Origin: UBA2638 sp046293135 | GTDB lineage: Bacteria > Pseudomonadota > Alphaproteobacteria > Micavibrionales > Micavibrionaceae | DNA length: 64,000 bases | Direction of reading: 5' to 3' | Assembly: GCA_046293135.1 (NCBI GenBank) | Contig: JBKBPR010000002.1 | Location: forward strand, 62,001 to 126,000 | Shown here: piece by piece, positions 38,346-48,760 of the stretch | Layout of the letters: each line of letters starts with the position of its first letter | Position numbering within the stretch: the stretch's first letter is position 1 | Position numbers and translations under genes: made by a program | The notes under the pieces: model-generated | The model's database searches: none | Told to the model about the DNA's origin: nothing | The model's input: the letters and a program-made list of their open reading frames with translations, nothing else

Positions 38346-39140
38346 ATGCGTATTGCCACTTGGAATATAAACTCGGTTCGCCTACGGCAGGGTTTGCTTG
38401 AGCGCCTAGCGCAGGAGGCCGCGCCCGATATTATATGCCTACAGGAAACCAAAACCCCTGATGAGCATTTTCCGTTCGATTTTATTCGTGCGATGGGGTT
38501 CGAGCATATTCATATCCATGGCATGAAAAGCTATAACGGGGTTGCGATCCTTTCCAAAATCCCTTTTCAAGGCGCAGATATCCACCATCGCTGCGGCAAG
38601 GAGGATTGCCGCCATATCGCCGCGCAATTTGAACAATTCGAGCTGCATAACCTTTATATTCCGGCGGGCGGGGATGAGCCCGACCCCGAAATTAACGACA
38701 AATTCGCGCATAAGCTTGATTTTGTCGATGAAATGGCGCGCTGGTTTCAAGATCGCTATAGTCAGGATCAAAGCCTGATCGCCGTCGGAGATTTCAATAT
38801 CGCCCCTTACGAGCATGATGTCTGGTCGCATAAACAACTTTTGAAGATCGTTTCCCACACCCCGCCCGAAACCGAACGCTTGGAAAAAATGCGCCAATCG
38901 CTGAATTGGGTTGATACGGCGCGGCATTTCGTGCCGATGGATGAGAAATGCTATACGTGGTGGAGCTATCGCAACCGCGATTGGGAAAAATCGAACAGGG
39001 GGCGCAGGCTCGATCATATCTGGGTCACGCAACCGCTTAAATCCAAGCTCAAAGCGCATGAAGTTCTAACCCATGCCCGCAATTGGGAAAAACCTTCTGA
39101 TCACGTTCCGGTTATTCTGGAGCTAAATATGGATAAATAG
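38346..39140 (+). CDS. xth: exodeoxyribonuclease III
   Basis: The protein has 264 residues of the endonuclease/exonuclease/phosphatase fold. MRIATWNINSVRLR, CLQETK (metal-binding Glu), NGVAILSK, VGDFNIAP and the final SDHVPVIL are all intact. It cleaves at abasic sites and has 3'-exonuclease activity in base-excision repair. There are 32 bases to the upstream gene, and the downstream 150 bases are AT-rich. Confidence 0.95.
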   Translation: MRIATWNINSVRLRQGLLERLAQEAAPDIICLQETKTPDEHFPFDFIRAMGFEHIHIHGMKSYNGVAILSKIPFQGADIHHRCGKEDCRHIAAQFEQFELHNLYIPAGGDEPDPEINDKFAHKLDFVDEMARWFQDRYSQDQSLIAVGDFNIAPYEHDVWSHKQLLKIVSHTPPETERLEKMRQSLNWVDTARHFVPMDEKCYTWWSYRNRDWEKSNRGRRLDHIWVTQPLKSKLKAHEVLTHARNWEKPSDHVPVILELNMDK

Positions 39141-39195
39141 CCATGAGACTGTAATTTTTTCATATATTTCGAAATCAGGTAGTTTTTGTAATATT

Positions 39196-39210
39196 TTGTA
39201 AAATTTACAA
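39196..39210. promoter_or_regulatory. AT-rich palindrome, possible operator
   Basis: TTGTAAA-A-TTTACAA is a perfect 7-base inverted repeat around one base in the AT-rich gap before the DotI-like gene, about 80 bases from its start. It is a typical size for a dimeric regulator site, but AT-rich palindromes also arise by chance. Confidence 0.25.
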
Positions 39211-39290
39211 TAATTGGTTGAATGTAATGCAATTTTAAAAAAATATCGCTACTATTGAATGAGACTAATTATTAAGGGCTATTATCAAAT

Positions 39291-40025
39291 ATGTTTCTTT
39301 TCCAATCTCTAAAATATAAAAAATATTTAACGCTAGCTGTTATATTATTTGTAATCATTGGAACCGCTTACCCTGCCGCCGCGCAAAAAAAATCTTTTTT
39401 TGAAGCTATGTTTGGCTGGATGTCAAAAGCTCCTGATAATGAGCCCGATCCTGCTGTGACTTTGCGTGCGCCTTTTGCAGCCCCAAGCAGAGCTACCGTG
39501 AGTGAGGGTGAAGAAAATGTCACCGAAACACAGCAACAGCCCAACCCAAGAATTTCTTTACGTTATGCGCATACGACCGAGTTGGAAATTGCGAACTGGC
39601 TTGTTACAGCCGTTTCAAATGCTATGAGCTTTGAAGTCGGAGAAGAATCAAACATTGCCGAAAGAAATAAGAGCTATTTCGCGCAAAGCGGTCTAGAACA
39701 ATTCCAATCTTTTCTTGACGCGAACAATATTCAAAAGGTTATTGATTCCAATCGCTTTAACATCAATAGCTTTGTTAGAGAAAGACCGCTGCTATTAAAT
39801 TCCGGAACAGCTCAGGATCGTTTTCGATGGGTGTTTGAAGTCCCCATACTTGTAAGCTACATGAATGCAGAAACATTTAACTATAAGACAGATGAGCCCG
39901 TTAATCAGAATATACTTTTAACAATTCAAATCGGACGCTTCCATGATGTGGAAGATCCGGACAATATTTTTGATGTAAAAATCGAAACATGGAACGGTCG
40001 CTCCGAAAGCATTACACGCCGCTAA
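39291..40025 (+). CDS. DotI/IcmL-like protein
   Basis: The protein has 244 residues: a hydrophobic leader at 12-31 (signal or anchor), a low-complexity segment to about 80, then a domain resembling DotI/IcmL, including a phenylalanine-rich LEQFQSFLDANNI, RPLLLNSGTAQDRFRWVFEV, PILVSYMN and NQNILLTIQIGR. DotI is an inner-membrane component of the Dot/Icm type IVB secretion system. No other dot/icm gene is in the window, so this is a solitary homologue. Base composition is lower in G+C than neighbours. It is 140 bases before gapR. Confidence 0.65.
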   Translation: MFLFQSLKYKKYLTLAVILFVIIGTAYPAAAQKKSFFEAMFGWMSKAPDNEPDPAVTLRAPFAAPSRATVSEGEENVTETQQQPNPRISLRYAHTTELEIANWLVTAVSNAMSFEVGEESNIAERNKSYFAQSGLEQFQSFLDANNIQKVIDSNRFNINSFVRERPLLLNSGTAQDRFRWVFEVPILVSYMNAETFNYKTDEPVNQNILLTIQIGRFHDVEDPDNIFDVKIETWNGRSESITRR

Positions 40026-40165
40026 GCCTGCGTGTTTAAAAACACTTCGGTCTATCGAAAATTCTCAATCATTCACTGGTAGATTGCTCAAAAATCTATA
40101 CACTAATTAAATCCGAATCATAATGATGATGCAGGTCATCACATAACTTTTAAGGAGTATTTTCC

Positions 40166-40477
40166 ATGAGTGAAAATGTAACCAGCTTTGCGCCAGCACA
40201 ACAAGATCAAGCGCCTACAGCATCAGAAACCAAAGATGTCGGCGGCGTTGCCGGGCAACGCCTCAAAGCATTCATCGAGCGCGTTGAGCGCCTTGAATCC
40301 GAAAAGGCTGCACTGGCCGAAGACATAAAGGAAGTCTACGCCGAGGCCAAGGGCGTTGGATTTGACACCAAAACCATTCGCAAAATTATCTCTCTGCGGA
40401 AAATGGATACCGAAAAGCGCCGCGAGTCTGAAGAGCTTCTTGAACTCTATAAGGCGGCCATCGGCATGGCAGATTAA
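40166..40477 (+). CDS. gapR: GapR family DNA-binding protein (DUF2312)
   Basis: The protein has 103 residues. AGQRLKAFIERVERLESEK, YAEAKGVGFDTKTIRKIISL and RRESEELLELYKAAIGM are the DUF2312 signature. GapR in Caulobacter binds overtwisted AT-rich DNA ahead of replication and stimulates topoisomerases. An AAGGAG ribosome-binding site is present (40151-40156). A strong terminator follows, so it is monocistronic. The N-terminal 27 residues are non-conserved. Confidence 0.92.
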   Translation: MSENVTSFAPAQQDQAPTASETKDVGGVAGQRLKAFIERVERLESEKAALAEDIKEVYAEAKGVGFDTKTIRKIISLRKMDTEKRRESEELLELYKAAIGMAD

Positions 40478-40525
40478 AAAAAGAGCCGAGGAGTAAGCGC
40501 CTAAGCTTAAGATCAACTAACGATC

Positions 40526-40563
40526 AAAAAAAAGCAAGCGCCATAGCGCTTGCTTTTTTATTT
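40526..40563 (+). terminator. rho-independent terminator after gapR
   Basis: AAAAAGCAAGCGC and GCGCTTGCTTTTTT form a long stem with a 4-base loop and a T run on the plus strand. The A run before the stem gives a symmetrical hairpin, so it can also end the minus-strand glutamate dehydrogenase transcript whose stop is 28 bases further on. Confidence 0.9.
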
Positions 40564-40590
40564 CTATCATTGACCCTTGGCTTCCAATAC

Positions 40591-43500
40591 TTACCCGCCA
40601 TACAATCCGCGCAAGCGCTGCTCGGCGATGACCAGCATGGCAAGGTCAAGATTTCCGGCACGGCGCAGCTCCGCAAAAAGCGGGTCAAATTGCTGCGCCA
40701 GATGGTCATGATCATCAAGCCAGCATTCGGTCAATGATTTACCCTTTTTGCCCTTACAGCCCGTATCGCGCAGCACGCGGATCGTCATCCCCGCCTGACA
40801 GCTATAAAGCTGATCGACAAGGCCGCTGGTCGCTTCCATATGCCAATGATCTTCGGAGGTAAGATAACGCGCTTGCTGGCGCAACCAATCCATGTGGAAA
40901 CGCTCACCCAATTCAAAATATGTGCGGGCAGCATCCAGTAAATCGGCCTTATTTTCCAGCGCAATCCGAATAATATCGCAGACAGATTTCAAGGTCGGCA
41001 CAAGCGCAATCTGATAGGCCAGCGCATCGGTTAAACCGTTGCCCTTATTGGCTCTCATGCGGTCTTGAATCGTGCTTTGTAACTGCTCCGGCGCGACCTT
41101 ATCAAGATTTTTGCGTAAGGTTTCAATACCCTTTTTGAAATCGGCAGTGTCCTTGGCGATATCCAGATTGCGCCCCAAACGCGTCAAGAACCATGTGATC
41201 GCATGCTCGGACAAATTCGCAAGCTCGCGCATAGCCTTAACCTGCACCTCGGCCGGCACTTGGTTATCGAGCGCTTCGATCTCATCCCAGAGCGGCCTGA
41301 GGCCAAAGGCATCACGCACAACGATATAGGCCTTGGCGACATCAGCGCAGGATGCGCCCGTTTTGCGCATACTGGTCTTGATGAAGGTCGGCCCCATACG
41401 GTTGACCAAAGAGTTCGACATCGTGGTGGCGACAATCTCGCGGCGCAGTTTGTGCCGCATAATCTCGGTCTTGTATTTCCCTTGCAGCGCCTTGGGGAAA
41501 TATTCAACCAGCCATTCATCCATATCCAGATTATCGGGAATATCGCTTGCCAATAAATCTTTCGAGAACGAAATTTTCGAATAGGAAAGCAGAACCGATA
41601 GCTCAGGGCGGGTTAACCCCTTACCCGCACGCAGCCGCGCCTCAATCATATCCTGATTGGGGAGGCCTTCATTTTTGCGGCTCAAGCCCTCATCGCGCTC
41701 CATATCCTGAATAAATTCATTGTGAATTTTCAGCTCGTCCCGCGCCTGATACTCAACCAAGCTCACGGCTTGGGCTTGCTGGTAATTGCTGCGCAGAACC
41801 AAGGCCGCAACATCATCGGTCATTTTTTCAAGCAAGATATTTCTGGATTTTATATCCATCTTGCTGGATTTCTGACTCATGATATCGCTCATCAAAATCT
41901 TGATATTAACCTCAAGGTCAGAGGAGTTCACACCACCTGAATTGTCGATAAAGTCGGTATTGATACGCCCGCCTTTTTCGGCATATTCGATGCGTCCAAG
42001 CTGGGTTACACCGAGGTTTGCGCCCTCACCGACGACTTTGGCGCGCAGTTCGTTCCCGTCAATGCGGATTGCATCATTGGCCTTGTCACCGACATCCCCA
42101 TGGCTTTCCTTGGAGGATTTGATATATGTTCCGATCCCGCCAAACCACATCAGATCCGTCCGCGCCAAAAGCATCGCCCGCATCAGTTCAAAAGGTGTGA
42201 CCTTGTCTTTGGAAATATCAAAACGCTCTTTGATCTCCGGCGTCAGCTCCAGCATTTTATCGGCGCGGGAGTAAATACGCCCGCCCTTGGACAGCAGTTT
42301 GGTGTTATAGCCGTCCCAGCCCTTGACCTCATTAAACAAGCGCTGACGCTCCTTCAAAGAGGATACAATATCGGGATTGGGGTCACAGAAAATATGCAGA
42401 TGGTTAAACGCCCCGACCAGTCGGATATGATCCGAGAGAAGCATTCCGTTCCCGAACACGTCCCCGCCCATATCGCCAACACCGATCACATCAAACGGCT
42501 TTTCCTGAATATTGTGATTGAGCTGACGGAAATGCGCCTTCACGGATTCCCAAGCACCGCGGGCAGTGATACCCATTTTCTTGTGATCATACCCAGCCGA
42601 GCCACCGGACGCAAACGCATCCCCAAGCCAGAAATTATTCTTCAAGGACAATTCATTGGCTATATCGGAAAACGTCGCCGTTCCCTTATCCGCAGCGACA
42701 ACCAGATACGGATCATCCCCATCACGGCGGACAACATTTTTCGGCGGCACGATTTTTCCGCCACTTAGATTGTCAGTGATATCCAGCATCGCCTGAATGA
42801 ATGTTTTGTAACAACGAATACCCTCTTCGCGGAATTCTTCACGCGTTTTAGTCGGTGTTTTCACCACAAATCCGCCTTTTGACCCCATCGGCACGATGAC
42901 GGCATTTTTCACCATCTGCGCTTTCATCAAGCCCAGAACTTCGGTGCGGTAATCCTCATGACGATCAGACCAACGCAAACCGCCGCGCGCAATTTTATCA
43001 CTGCGCAAATGCACGGCTTCGACCTGCGGCGAGTATACAAAAATCTCGCGAAACGGCTTAGGCTCAGGCACTTCAGCCAGGGCGCGGCAATTGATCTTGA
43101 TTGCGGTATAGGGCAAAGGCTCTTGCCCCTCGGCATCGGTTTGGAAATAATTTGTCCGCATCGTCGCTTCGACAAGCTGCACCATCATGCGCAAGATACG
43201 ATCCTGATCGAGCGATTCAACTCTCTCCAAGGCCGTATCGATTTCTTTGGCAATCTCGCGGGCTTTCTTTTCGTTTTGGGCGACGCTACCGGAGGGGTTA
43301 AACATCGCCTTGAACATATCAACGATCAATCCGGCAATATCACCGAAATCAGTCAACGCTTTTTCGATATATTGCGTGCTGAACGGAAAACGGATTTGCT
43401 TGAGATAATGCACGTAAGTGCGCAAAATCGTCACCTCATGCCAGTTCAAATTCGCGCCCAGTGTCAAAGCGTTCAGACTGTCATTTTCCATCTGGTTATG

Positions 43501-45477
43501 CCAGATACGGGTGAAGGCTTCTTCGAAATTTTCCTTCACATCCTTGATTGTTTTGAGCGTTTTGGATTCAGTAATTTCAAGCAAGAAATCATGAATCCAG
43601 ATTGAGCCTTCATAATGTTTCGGATGAATTTCAAAGGGCAATTCGGCGATAGAACGCAGACCCATATTATCAAGAATTGGCAAGACATCGGAAAGCGTAA
43701 TCGGCTCTTGCGGGTTATAGATTTTCAAACGCAACTGCTGGTCAGATACATCATCAGGCTTATACAAGTCGAGATCCATAAGACCTGCTTTGACGACCGT
43801 TTCGATTTTTTCAATATCAAAGACCGCCTGTTTCGCGCGGTAACGGCTGGTATACGATACCGGAAACGCTTCACCGTAATGCAAGGTATATTGCATTACC
43901 TGATCGGCATTTTGCGTGCTTTCCATTACCGCCGCTGAGAGCATTTCCGCCCAAGTTTGTCCGGCTTCCTGTAAGCGCTGCTCGATTTTCCCGCAATTAT
44001 ATTTTGGCGGCTTGGACTGGCTAACGCGCATAATAATCATGATCCGCGCAAAAACAGAATCATCGAGCGTGGTATAAAAATTCGCGCATTCGCCGCTCAG
44101 CTCACTTTCAAGGATAGAGATAATCTGCGCCCGCAAATCACTCCCGAACCGATCACGCGGCACATAGACAAGGCAGGAAATATAACGGCCAAACGGATCT
44201 TGGCGCATGAAAAGTGCAATACGTTGACGCTCTTGAAGCCGCAAAATATCAACGGCTGTTTTGAACAATTCGTTTTTATCAATTTGGAACAATTCATCAC
44301 GCGGATATTTCTCCAGAATATGGCGCAAGGCCTTTGCATCGTGGCTTCCGGCAAGGAAATCAGACATTTCAATAACATCTTCAACCTTCTCACGGATAAG
44401 CGGAACGCTCGAAACGCTGCGGGAATAGGTGACGGAAGTAAACAATCCCAAAAATAGCTTCTCTCCCGTAACCTCACCCTTGTCATTGTAAGTCTTGATC
44501 GCCACCGCATCCATCGGCACGCGGCGATGAACAGTTGAAATACGGTTTGTTTTTGATACTGAAATCGGCTCTAATTTGCGGCGCAACTCCTGCAAATTGC
44601 GCGGCAAACCTTCGCTATTTTCTGTGATATAAGCTGGGGAAACGTCCTCGGCCAAAAGCCCTAAACTCTCACCCTTGACCGTTTTGCTCTTGAGGCCGTC
44701 TTTGCCCTCGACAAATTCATAATGGCGGTAACCCAAAAGCGTGAAATTATTATCAGCAATATAATCAAGAAACGCGCAATATTTCTCAATCTCTTTCATG
44801 GAGGCCTTGATCGACGCTTTGGCGAGATCATCACGCGTCGACTTCACAAGATTCAGCATCTTGCGCCAGTCACGATTGGCAAAATAGACATCTTGCAAGA
44901 CGACATACAGTCCGCGCTCCAACTCGGATAAAATATCGGGACTTACCGCATCTTTAATCTGAACATGAATATGCGATTGCCGCGTTAAACTCTCATCACG
45001 CTCGGATTGAATACGCTTCATATTGCCTTTGTCATCATATTCGACATAAACAATCGGGTGCAGCATCAAATCAATCAAAAGATTGTGCTTATTAACCTCA
45101 GCCGCAACGGAATCAACCAGAAATGCAAAGTCATCGCTCACAACCTCAATAACGGTTTTGTGATAGTTGCCTCCGCTTACAGACGGTGTATGTATCCGAA
45201 TTTTCGGCTCGCCCTGCTCCCGGGCCTTGGCCAATTCCCAATGGATTTTCGCAGCATCCAGCAGGATATTTTTATCAAAAATATCAATATCATTGAGCGT
45301 AATCTCACTGCCCAAAATTTTAAGCATGTCGCGGTGGGTATTGGTTGCCTTGCTCGGCAAATCACTCAAAGCCTGATCGATAAATTTTTGAACATCTTTG
45401 TGCAATGGCTGGTTTTTCAGGGACATAATCGCTCTATTGTTTCGCTCTTGAATTGACTTTTTTGCTGGGTGAATCAT
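40591..45477 (-). CDS. gdh: NAD-specific glutamate dehydrogenase, 180-kDa class
   Basis: The protein has 1628 residues (1611 if the ATG at 45426, MSLKNQPLHKD, is used), the size of large NAD-GDHs. The N-terminal half holds ACT-like regulatory domains. The catalytic core has ARGGLRWSDRHEDYRTEVLGLMKAQ and KNAVIVPMGSKGGFV, and the Rossmann part has VGVGDMGGDVFGNGML. It interconverts glutamate with 2-oxoglutarate and ammonia. Known members are controlled allosterically. It is convergent with gapR across a shared terminator. Confidence 0.95.
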   Translation of the reverse strand: MIHPAKKSIQERNNRAIMSLKNQPLHKDVQKFIDQALSDLPSKATNTHRDMLKILGSEITLNDIDIFDKNILLDAAKIHWELAKAREQGEPKIRIHTPSVSGGNYHKTVIEVVSDDFAFLVDSVAAEVNKHNLLIDLMLHPIVYVEYDDKGNMKRIQSERDESLTRQSHIHVQIKDAVSPDILSELERGLYVVLQDVYFANRDWRKMLNLVKSTRDDLAKASIKASMKEIEKYCAFLDYIADNNFTLLGYRHYEFVEGKDGLKSKTVKGESLGLLAEDVSPAYITENSEGLPRNLQELRRKLEPISVSKTNRISTVHRRVPMDAVAIKTYNDKGEVTGEKLFLGLFTSVTYSRSVSSVPLIREKVEDVIEMSDFLAGSHDAKALRHILEKYPRDELFQIDKNELFKTAVDILRLQERQRIALFMRQDPFGRYISCLVYVPRDRFGSDLRAQIISILESELSGECANFYTTLDDSVFARIMIIMRVSQSKPPKYNCGKIEQRLQEAGQTWAEMLSAAVMESTQNADQVMQYTLHYGEAFPVSYTSRYRAKQAVFDIEKIETVVKAGLMDLDLYKPDDVSDQQLRLKIYNPQEPITLSDVLPILDNMGLRSIAELPFEIHPKHYEGSIWIHDFLLEITESKTLKTIKDVKENFEEAFTRIWHNQMENDSLNALTLGANLNWHEVTILRTYVHYLKQIRFPFSTQYIEKALTDFGDIAGLIVDMFKAMFNPSGSVAQNEKKAREIAKEIDTALERVESLDQDRILRMMVQLVEATMRTNYFQTDAEGQEPLPYTAIKINCRALAEVPEPKPFREIFVYSPQVEAVHLRSDKIARGGLRWSDRHEDYRTEVLGLMKAQMVKNAVIVPMGSKGGFVVKTPTKTREEFREEGIRCYKTFIQAMLDITDNLSGGKIVPPKNVVRRDGDDPYLVVAADKGTATFSDIANELSLKNNFWLGDAFASGGSAGYDHKKMGITARGAWESVKAHFRQLNHNIQEKPFDVIGVGDMGGDVFGNGMLLSDHIRLVGAFNHLHIFCDPNPDIVSSLKERQRLFNEVKGWDGYNTKLLSKGGRIYSRADKMLELTPEIKERFDISKDKVTPFELMRAMLLARTDLMWFGGIGTYIKSSKESHGDVGDKANDAIRIDGNELRAKVVGEGANLGVTQLGRIEYAEKGGRINTDFIDNSGGVNSSDLEVNIKILMSDIMSQKSSKMDIKSRNILLEKMTDDVAALVLRSNYQQAQAVSLVEYQARDELKIHNEFIQDMERDEGLSRKNEGLPNQDMIEARLRAGKGLTRPELSVLLSYSKISFSKDLLASDIPDNLDMDEWLVEYFPKALQGKYKTEIMRHKLRREIVATTMSNSLVNRMGPTFIKTSMRKTGASCADVAKAYIVVRDAFGLRPLWDEIEALDNQVPAEVQVKAMRELANLSEHAITWFLTRLGRNLDIAKDTADFKKGIETLRKNLDKVAPEQLQSTIQDRMRANKGNGLTDALAYQIALVPTLKSVCDIIRIALENKADLLDAARTYFELGERFHMDWLRQQARYLTSEDHWHMEATSGLVDQLYSCQAGMTIRVLRDTGCKGKKGKSLTECWLDDHDHLAQQFDPLFAELRRAGNLDLAMLVIAEQRLRGLYGG

Positions 45478-45649
45478 ACCATCTTCAGCCCGATTTTGTT
45501 AGGGCTACATAAATACGATGGAATCACAAAGGTCAAGCGCAGACAATGAAATATTGGCAAATTTCATAGGATTTTATCTTGCAGAGCAGCAACGAAATTT
45601 ATCAATTCCCCGCTTTTCTATTTCCGCCCCTCCAGCCGCGCTATGCCGC

Positions 45650-47587
45650 TTATTTCAGGCGGCCTTCCAACAGCCGCTCAACCACCGCAGGATCGGCCAG
45701 TGTTGAGATATCGCCCAGATTATCCAGATCATTGGCCGCGATTTTGCGCAAAATACGCCGCATAATCTTACCGGAGCGGGTTTTGGGCAAATCGGGGGTA
45801 AAGTGAATAATATCAGGCGTGGCAATCGGACCGATAATCTTGCGCACGATTTTGATAATATCAGCCTTGATCGCCTCATCGGCGGTCTTGCCCTCATTCA
45901 AAATCACATAGGCATAGATCCCTTGGCCTTTGAGATCGTGCGGATAACCAACAACGGCGCTCTCGGCAACGCTTTCATGCTCATTGATCGCGCTTTCAAT
46001 TTCCGCCGTGCCAAAGCGGTGACCCGACACATTGATCACATCATCCACGCGCCCCGTAATCCAATAATAGCCATCGGCATCGCGCCGCGCCCCGTCACCC
46101 GTGAAATACATACCCTTGAATGTGCTGAAATAGGTTTGCTTGAAACGCTCATGATCGCCGAATACGGTGCGCATCTGCCCCGGCCAGCTATCGAGAATGA
46201 CAAAATTCCCCTCGGCCTCGCCGTCAAGGATTTGCCCGTCATTATCAACAATCGCCAGAATCACGCCAAAAAACGGATGACACGCCGCGCCGGGTTTCAG
46301 GCTGGTTGCCCCCGGCAACGGGGTCATCATATGCCCGCCCGTTTCGGTCTGCCACCACGTATCAACAATCGGGCAGCGCTTTTCACCGACGATATTATGA
46401 TACCACAGCCATGCTTCATGATTGATCGGCTCACCGACACTGCCCAAAATCCTCAAACTATCGCGCTTGGTCGCCGTGACCCATTGATCACCCTCCCGCA
46501 GCAGCGCCCTGATCGCAGTCGGGGCAGTATAGAAAATATTGACCTTGTGCTTGTCAACCACTTGCCAGAGCCGCGACCAGTCGGGATATTGCGGCACGCC
46601 CTCATAAACAAGGCTGATCGCGCCATTGGCCAGAGGGCCATAAACGATATAGCTATGCCCCGTCACCCAGCCGACATCAGCCGTGCACCAATACACCTCC
46701 CCCGCCTTGTAATCAAAGGTGATCTCATGCGTCATGGCGGCATAAACCATATACCCGCCCGTTGTGTGCAAAACGCCTTTGGGTTTACCGGTAGAGCCGG
46801 AAGTATAAAGGATAAATAGCGGGTCTTCGGCGTTCATCTCCTCGCAAGGACAATCCTCTGATTGCGCCGACACCAAATCCTGCCAGTCATGATCGCGGGC
46901 GGGGTTTTTCGCCACATCACCGCCCGTATGCGCAAAAACCAATACGTTTTGATCGGTTTTGGTCATCGCCAGCGCCGCATCGACATTGGCCTTGAGCGGC
47001 ACTTTCTTGCCGCCGCGCAGCCCTTCATCAGCGGTTACAATAAGCTTGGGTGTGCAGTCCTCAATCCGCCCCGCCAGCGCATCGGGCGAGAACCCGCCAA
47101 AGACAACGCTATGCACCGCGCCAATGCGCGCACAAGCCAGCATCGCATACACGGCCTGCGGGATCATCGGCATATACAATACAACGCGGTCACCCTTTTC
47201 CACGCCCAAAGATTTCATCGCATTGGCGAGCCGTGACACCTCACGGAGCAATTCAGCATAGGTTATATGACGAATATCCGCCGCATCCCACGCATCAGCC
47301 TCGTAAATCAGCGCGGTTTGTGCGCCCTTGCCGTTTTGCACATGGCGGTCAACGCAGTTGTAACAAGCGTTCAGCGATCCATCTTCATACCATTTGATAC
47401 TGACATCGCCCTCGAATGAGGTGTTTTTGATTTTGGTCGGCTGCTTCATCCAATCAATCCGCTTGGCCTGCACCGCCCAGAAAATCTCAGGCTGATTGAC
47501 CGAGCCTTGATACATTGCCCGATATTTTTCAGCCGTCACATGCGCGTTTTCAACGATTTTCGGGGAGGGGGGGAATAATTCGCTCAT
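45650..47587 (-). CDS. acsA: acetyl-CoA synthetase
   Basis: The protein is a 645-residue AMP-forming acetate:CoA ligase. [20 protein letters not shown] is the core adenylation motif, [12 protein letters not shown] the acetate-pocket region, and [15 protein letters not shown] [17 protein letters not shown] the acetylation-regulated lysine motif. It makes acetyl-CoA from acetate and ATP in the cytoplasm. It stands alone between NAD-GDH and the SDR gene, and has 62 bases before the stop of gdh's upstream region. Confidence 0.97.
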   Translation of the reverse strand: MSELFPPSPKIVENAHVTAEKYRAMYQGSVNQPEIFWAVQAKRIDWMKQPTKIKNTSFEGDVSIKWYEDGSLNACYNCVDRHVQNGKGAQTALIYEADAWDAADIRHITYAELLREVSRLANAMKSLGVEKGDRVVLYMPMIPQAVYAMLACARIGAVHSVVFGGFSPDALAGRIEDCTPKLIVTADEGLRGGKKVPLKANVDAALAMTKTDQNVLVFAHTGGDVAKNPARDHDWQDLVSAQSEDCPCEEMNAEDPLFILYTSGSTGKPKGVLHTTGGYMVYAAMTHEITFDYKAGEVYWCTADVGWVTGHSYIVYGPLANGAISLVYEGVPQYPDWSRLWQVVDKHKVNIFYTAPTAIRALLREGDQWVTATKRDSLRILGSVGEPINHEAWLWYHNIVGEKRCPIVDTWWQTETGGHMMTPLPGATSLKPGAACHPFFGVILAIVDNDGQILDGEAEGNFVILDSWPGQMRTVFGDHERFKQTYFSTFKGMYFTGDGARRDADGYYWITGRVDDVINVSGHRFGTAEIESAINEHESVAESAVVGYPHDLKGQGIYAYVILNEGKTADEAIKADIIKIVRKIIGPIATPDIIHFTPDLPKTRSGKIMRRILRKIAANDLDNLGDISTLADPAVVERLLEGRLK

Positions 47588-47655
47588 GCTCTTAAAACTC
47601 CTTTTATTCGTTGATTTTTTAACTGCTGGTCCATGCGTATCTGTGATGGTGAGGG

Positions 47656-48450
47656 CTAGGGCTTTTCAAACCGCTCAACCGGCAACGGGCCGAAAGATTG
47701 CACGGTCGGCATAAGCTCCAGCCGATTGACGTTAAAATGTGGGGGCAAAGTCACCGCCCATGCGATGCTTTCGGCGACATCTTCTGGCGTCAGAGGCGCG
47801 GTATCGGCGTAAACCTTGGCCGCAGCATCAAGATCGCCCTTAAAGCGCACAGCCGAGAATTGCGTTTCCACCATGCCAGGCTCAATATTGGTGACGCGAA
47901 TATTCATCCCTTGCAGATCGGCGCGGAGCGCCAACGAGAATTGCTTCACGAAGGCCTTGCTGGCGCAATAGACATTCCCGCCGGGATAAGGATAATTCCC
48001 CGCCGTCGAACCAATATTGACGATATGGCCTTTTTTGCGCGCCGCCATGCCCTCAAGCACCAGCCGCGTCATCGTCACCAGCCCCTTGTTATTGACCTCG
48101 ATCATCGTTTCCCAATCATCGAGCGCGCATTTATAAGCCGGCTCCAGCCCCAAAGCCAGCCCCGCATTGTTAATCAGCACATCAATATCCTGAAATTTCT
48201 CGGGCAAATCCTTATAGAATTGCTCAATCGAGGGGCGGTTTTCCATCTCGCAAATACCGATATAAATGCGGTTTTCGCTCGCGCCCTGTAGAGTTTTGGC
48301 CAGTGTTTTGAGCTTTTCGACATTGCGCCCCGCCAAAACCAGCTTACAGCCCATCTCGGCAAAGCGGCGGCTAAAGGCGCGTCCGAAATCGCCCGTTGCT
48401 CCCGTGATTAAAACCGTGCGCGGCGTGTAACGTTCATATTTTTTGGCCAT
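47656..48450 (-). CDS. short-chain dehydrogenase/reductase
   Basis: The protein has 264 residues. [19 protein letters not shown] is the nucleotide site, NNAGLALG is present, and the catalytic set is S ([14 protein letters not shown]) with YCASKAF. Sequence resembles the YdfG/serine-3-dehydrogenase group of SDRs with [23 protein letters not shown]. It may oxidise 3-hydroxy acids such as serine or allo-threonine, but this is inference. It is separate from the coxF-like gene (70 bases). Confidence 0.88.
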   Translation of the reverse strand: MAKKYERYTPRTVLITGATGDFGRAFSRRFAEMGCKLVLAGRNVEKLKTLAKTLQGASENRIYIGICEMENRPSIEQFYKDLPEKFQDIDVLINNAGLALGLEPAYKCALDDWETMIEVNNKGLVTMTRLVLEGMAARKKGHIVNIGSTAGNYPYPGGNVYCASKAFVKQFSLALRADLQGMNIRVTNIEPGMVETQFSAVRFKGDLDAAAKVYADTAPLTPEDVAESIAWAVTLPPHFNVNRLELMPTVQSFGPLPVERFEKP

Positions 48451-48520
48451 GAATAATGCGCCTTACATATTGAATTGAATGGAAATGAGCGAAAGCCGTT
48501 CAACGCTCTCTCAAAAAAAA

Positions 48521-48709
48521 TCAGCTCATTTTAACAATCGTCACGCCCCAGATCAGCGCGCATAAACCAAAAATCATCGCCAGAACAATCAGGTTCTTTT
48601 TGAATTTGCTCTTGTGAACGGCGCTTTTGTGAAGCAACGAGTCAGCATAGGGTTTTGCTCCCCCTTGCGTATTCGTTTCGGCGTTTTGTGTTTCTTGCGT
48701 ATCAGACAT
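48521..48709 (-). CDS. coxF: CoxF-like small membrane protein
   Basis: The protein has 62 residues: a polar N-terminus and one C-terminal membrane helix ending GVTIVKMS. Small proteins ending VTI(V/I)K(M/L) next to ctaB are the CoxF family in alphaproteobacterial oxidase operons. It is probably an assembly factor or membrane partner of cytochrome c oxidase; biochemical role not established. It lies 51 bases downstream of ctaB, on the same strand. Confidence 0.75.
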   Translation of the reverse strand: MSDTQETQNAETNTQGGAKPYADSLLHKSAVHKSKFKKNLIVLAMIFGLCALIWGVTIVKMS

Positions 48710-48760
48710 TGCGAGCCTCCTCAGCCCTTGATTTTATCCCCCTAAGATGGAGCGAAAAAC

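Noticed and set aside
38439..39059. 206-codon minus-strand frame opposite xth
   Set aside because: Lies wholly within xth, whose motifs are intact in the other strand.
45803..46819. 338-codon plus-strand frame opposite acsA
   Set aside because: Antisense to a fully conserved enzyme gene; its Arg/His/Ile-rich product is a shadow of the acsA codon pattern.
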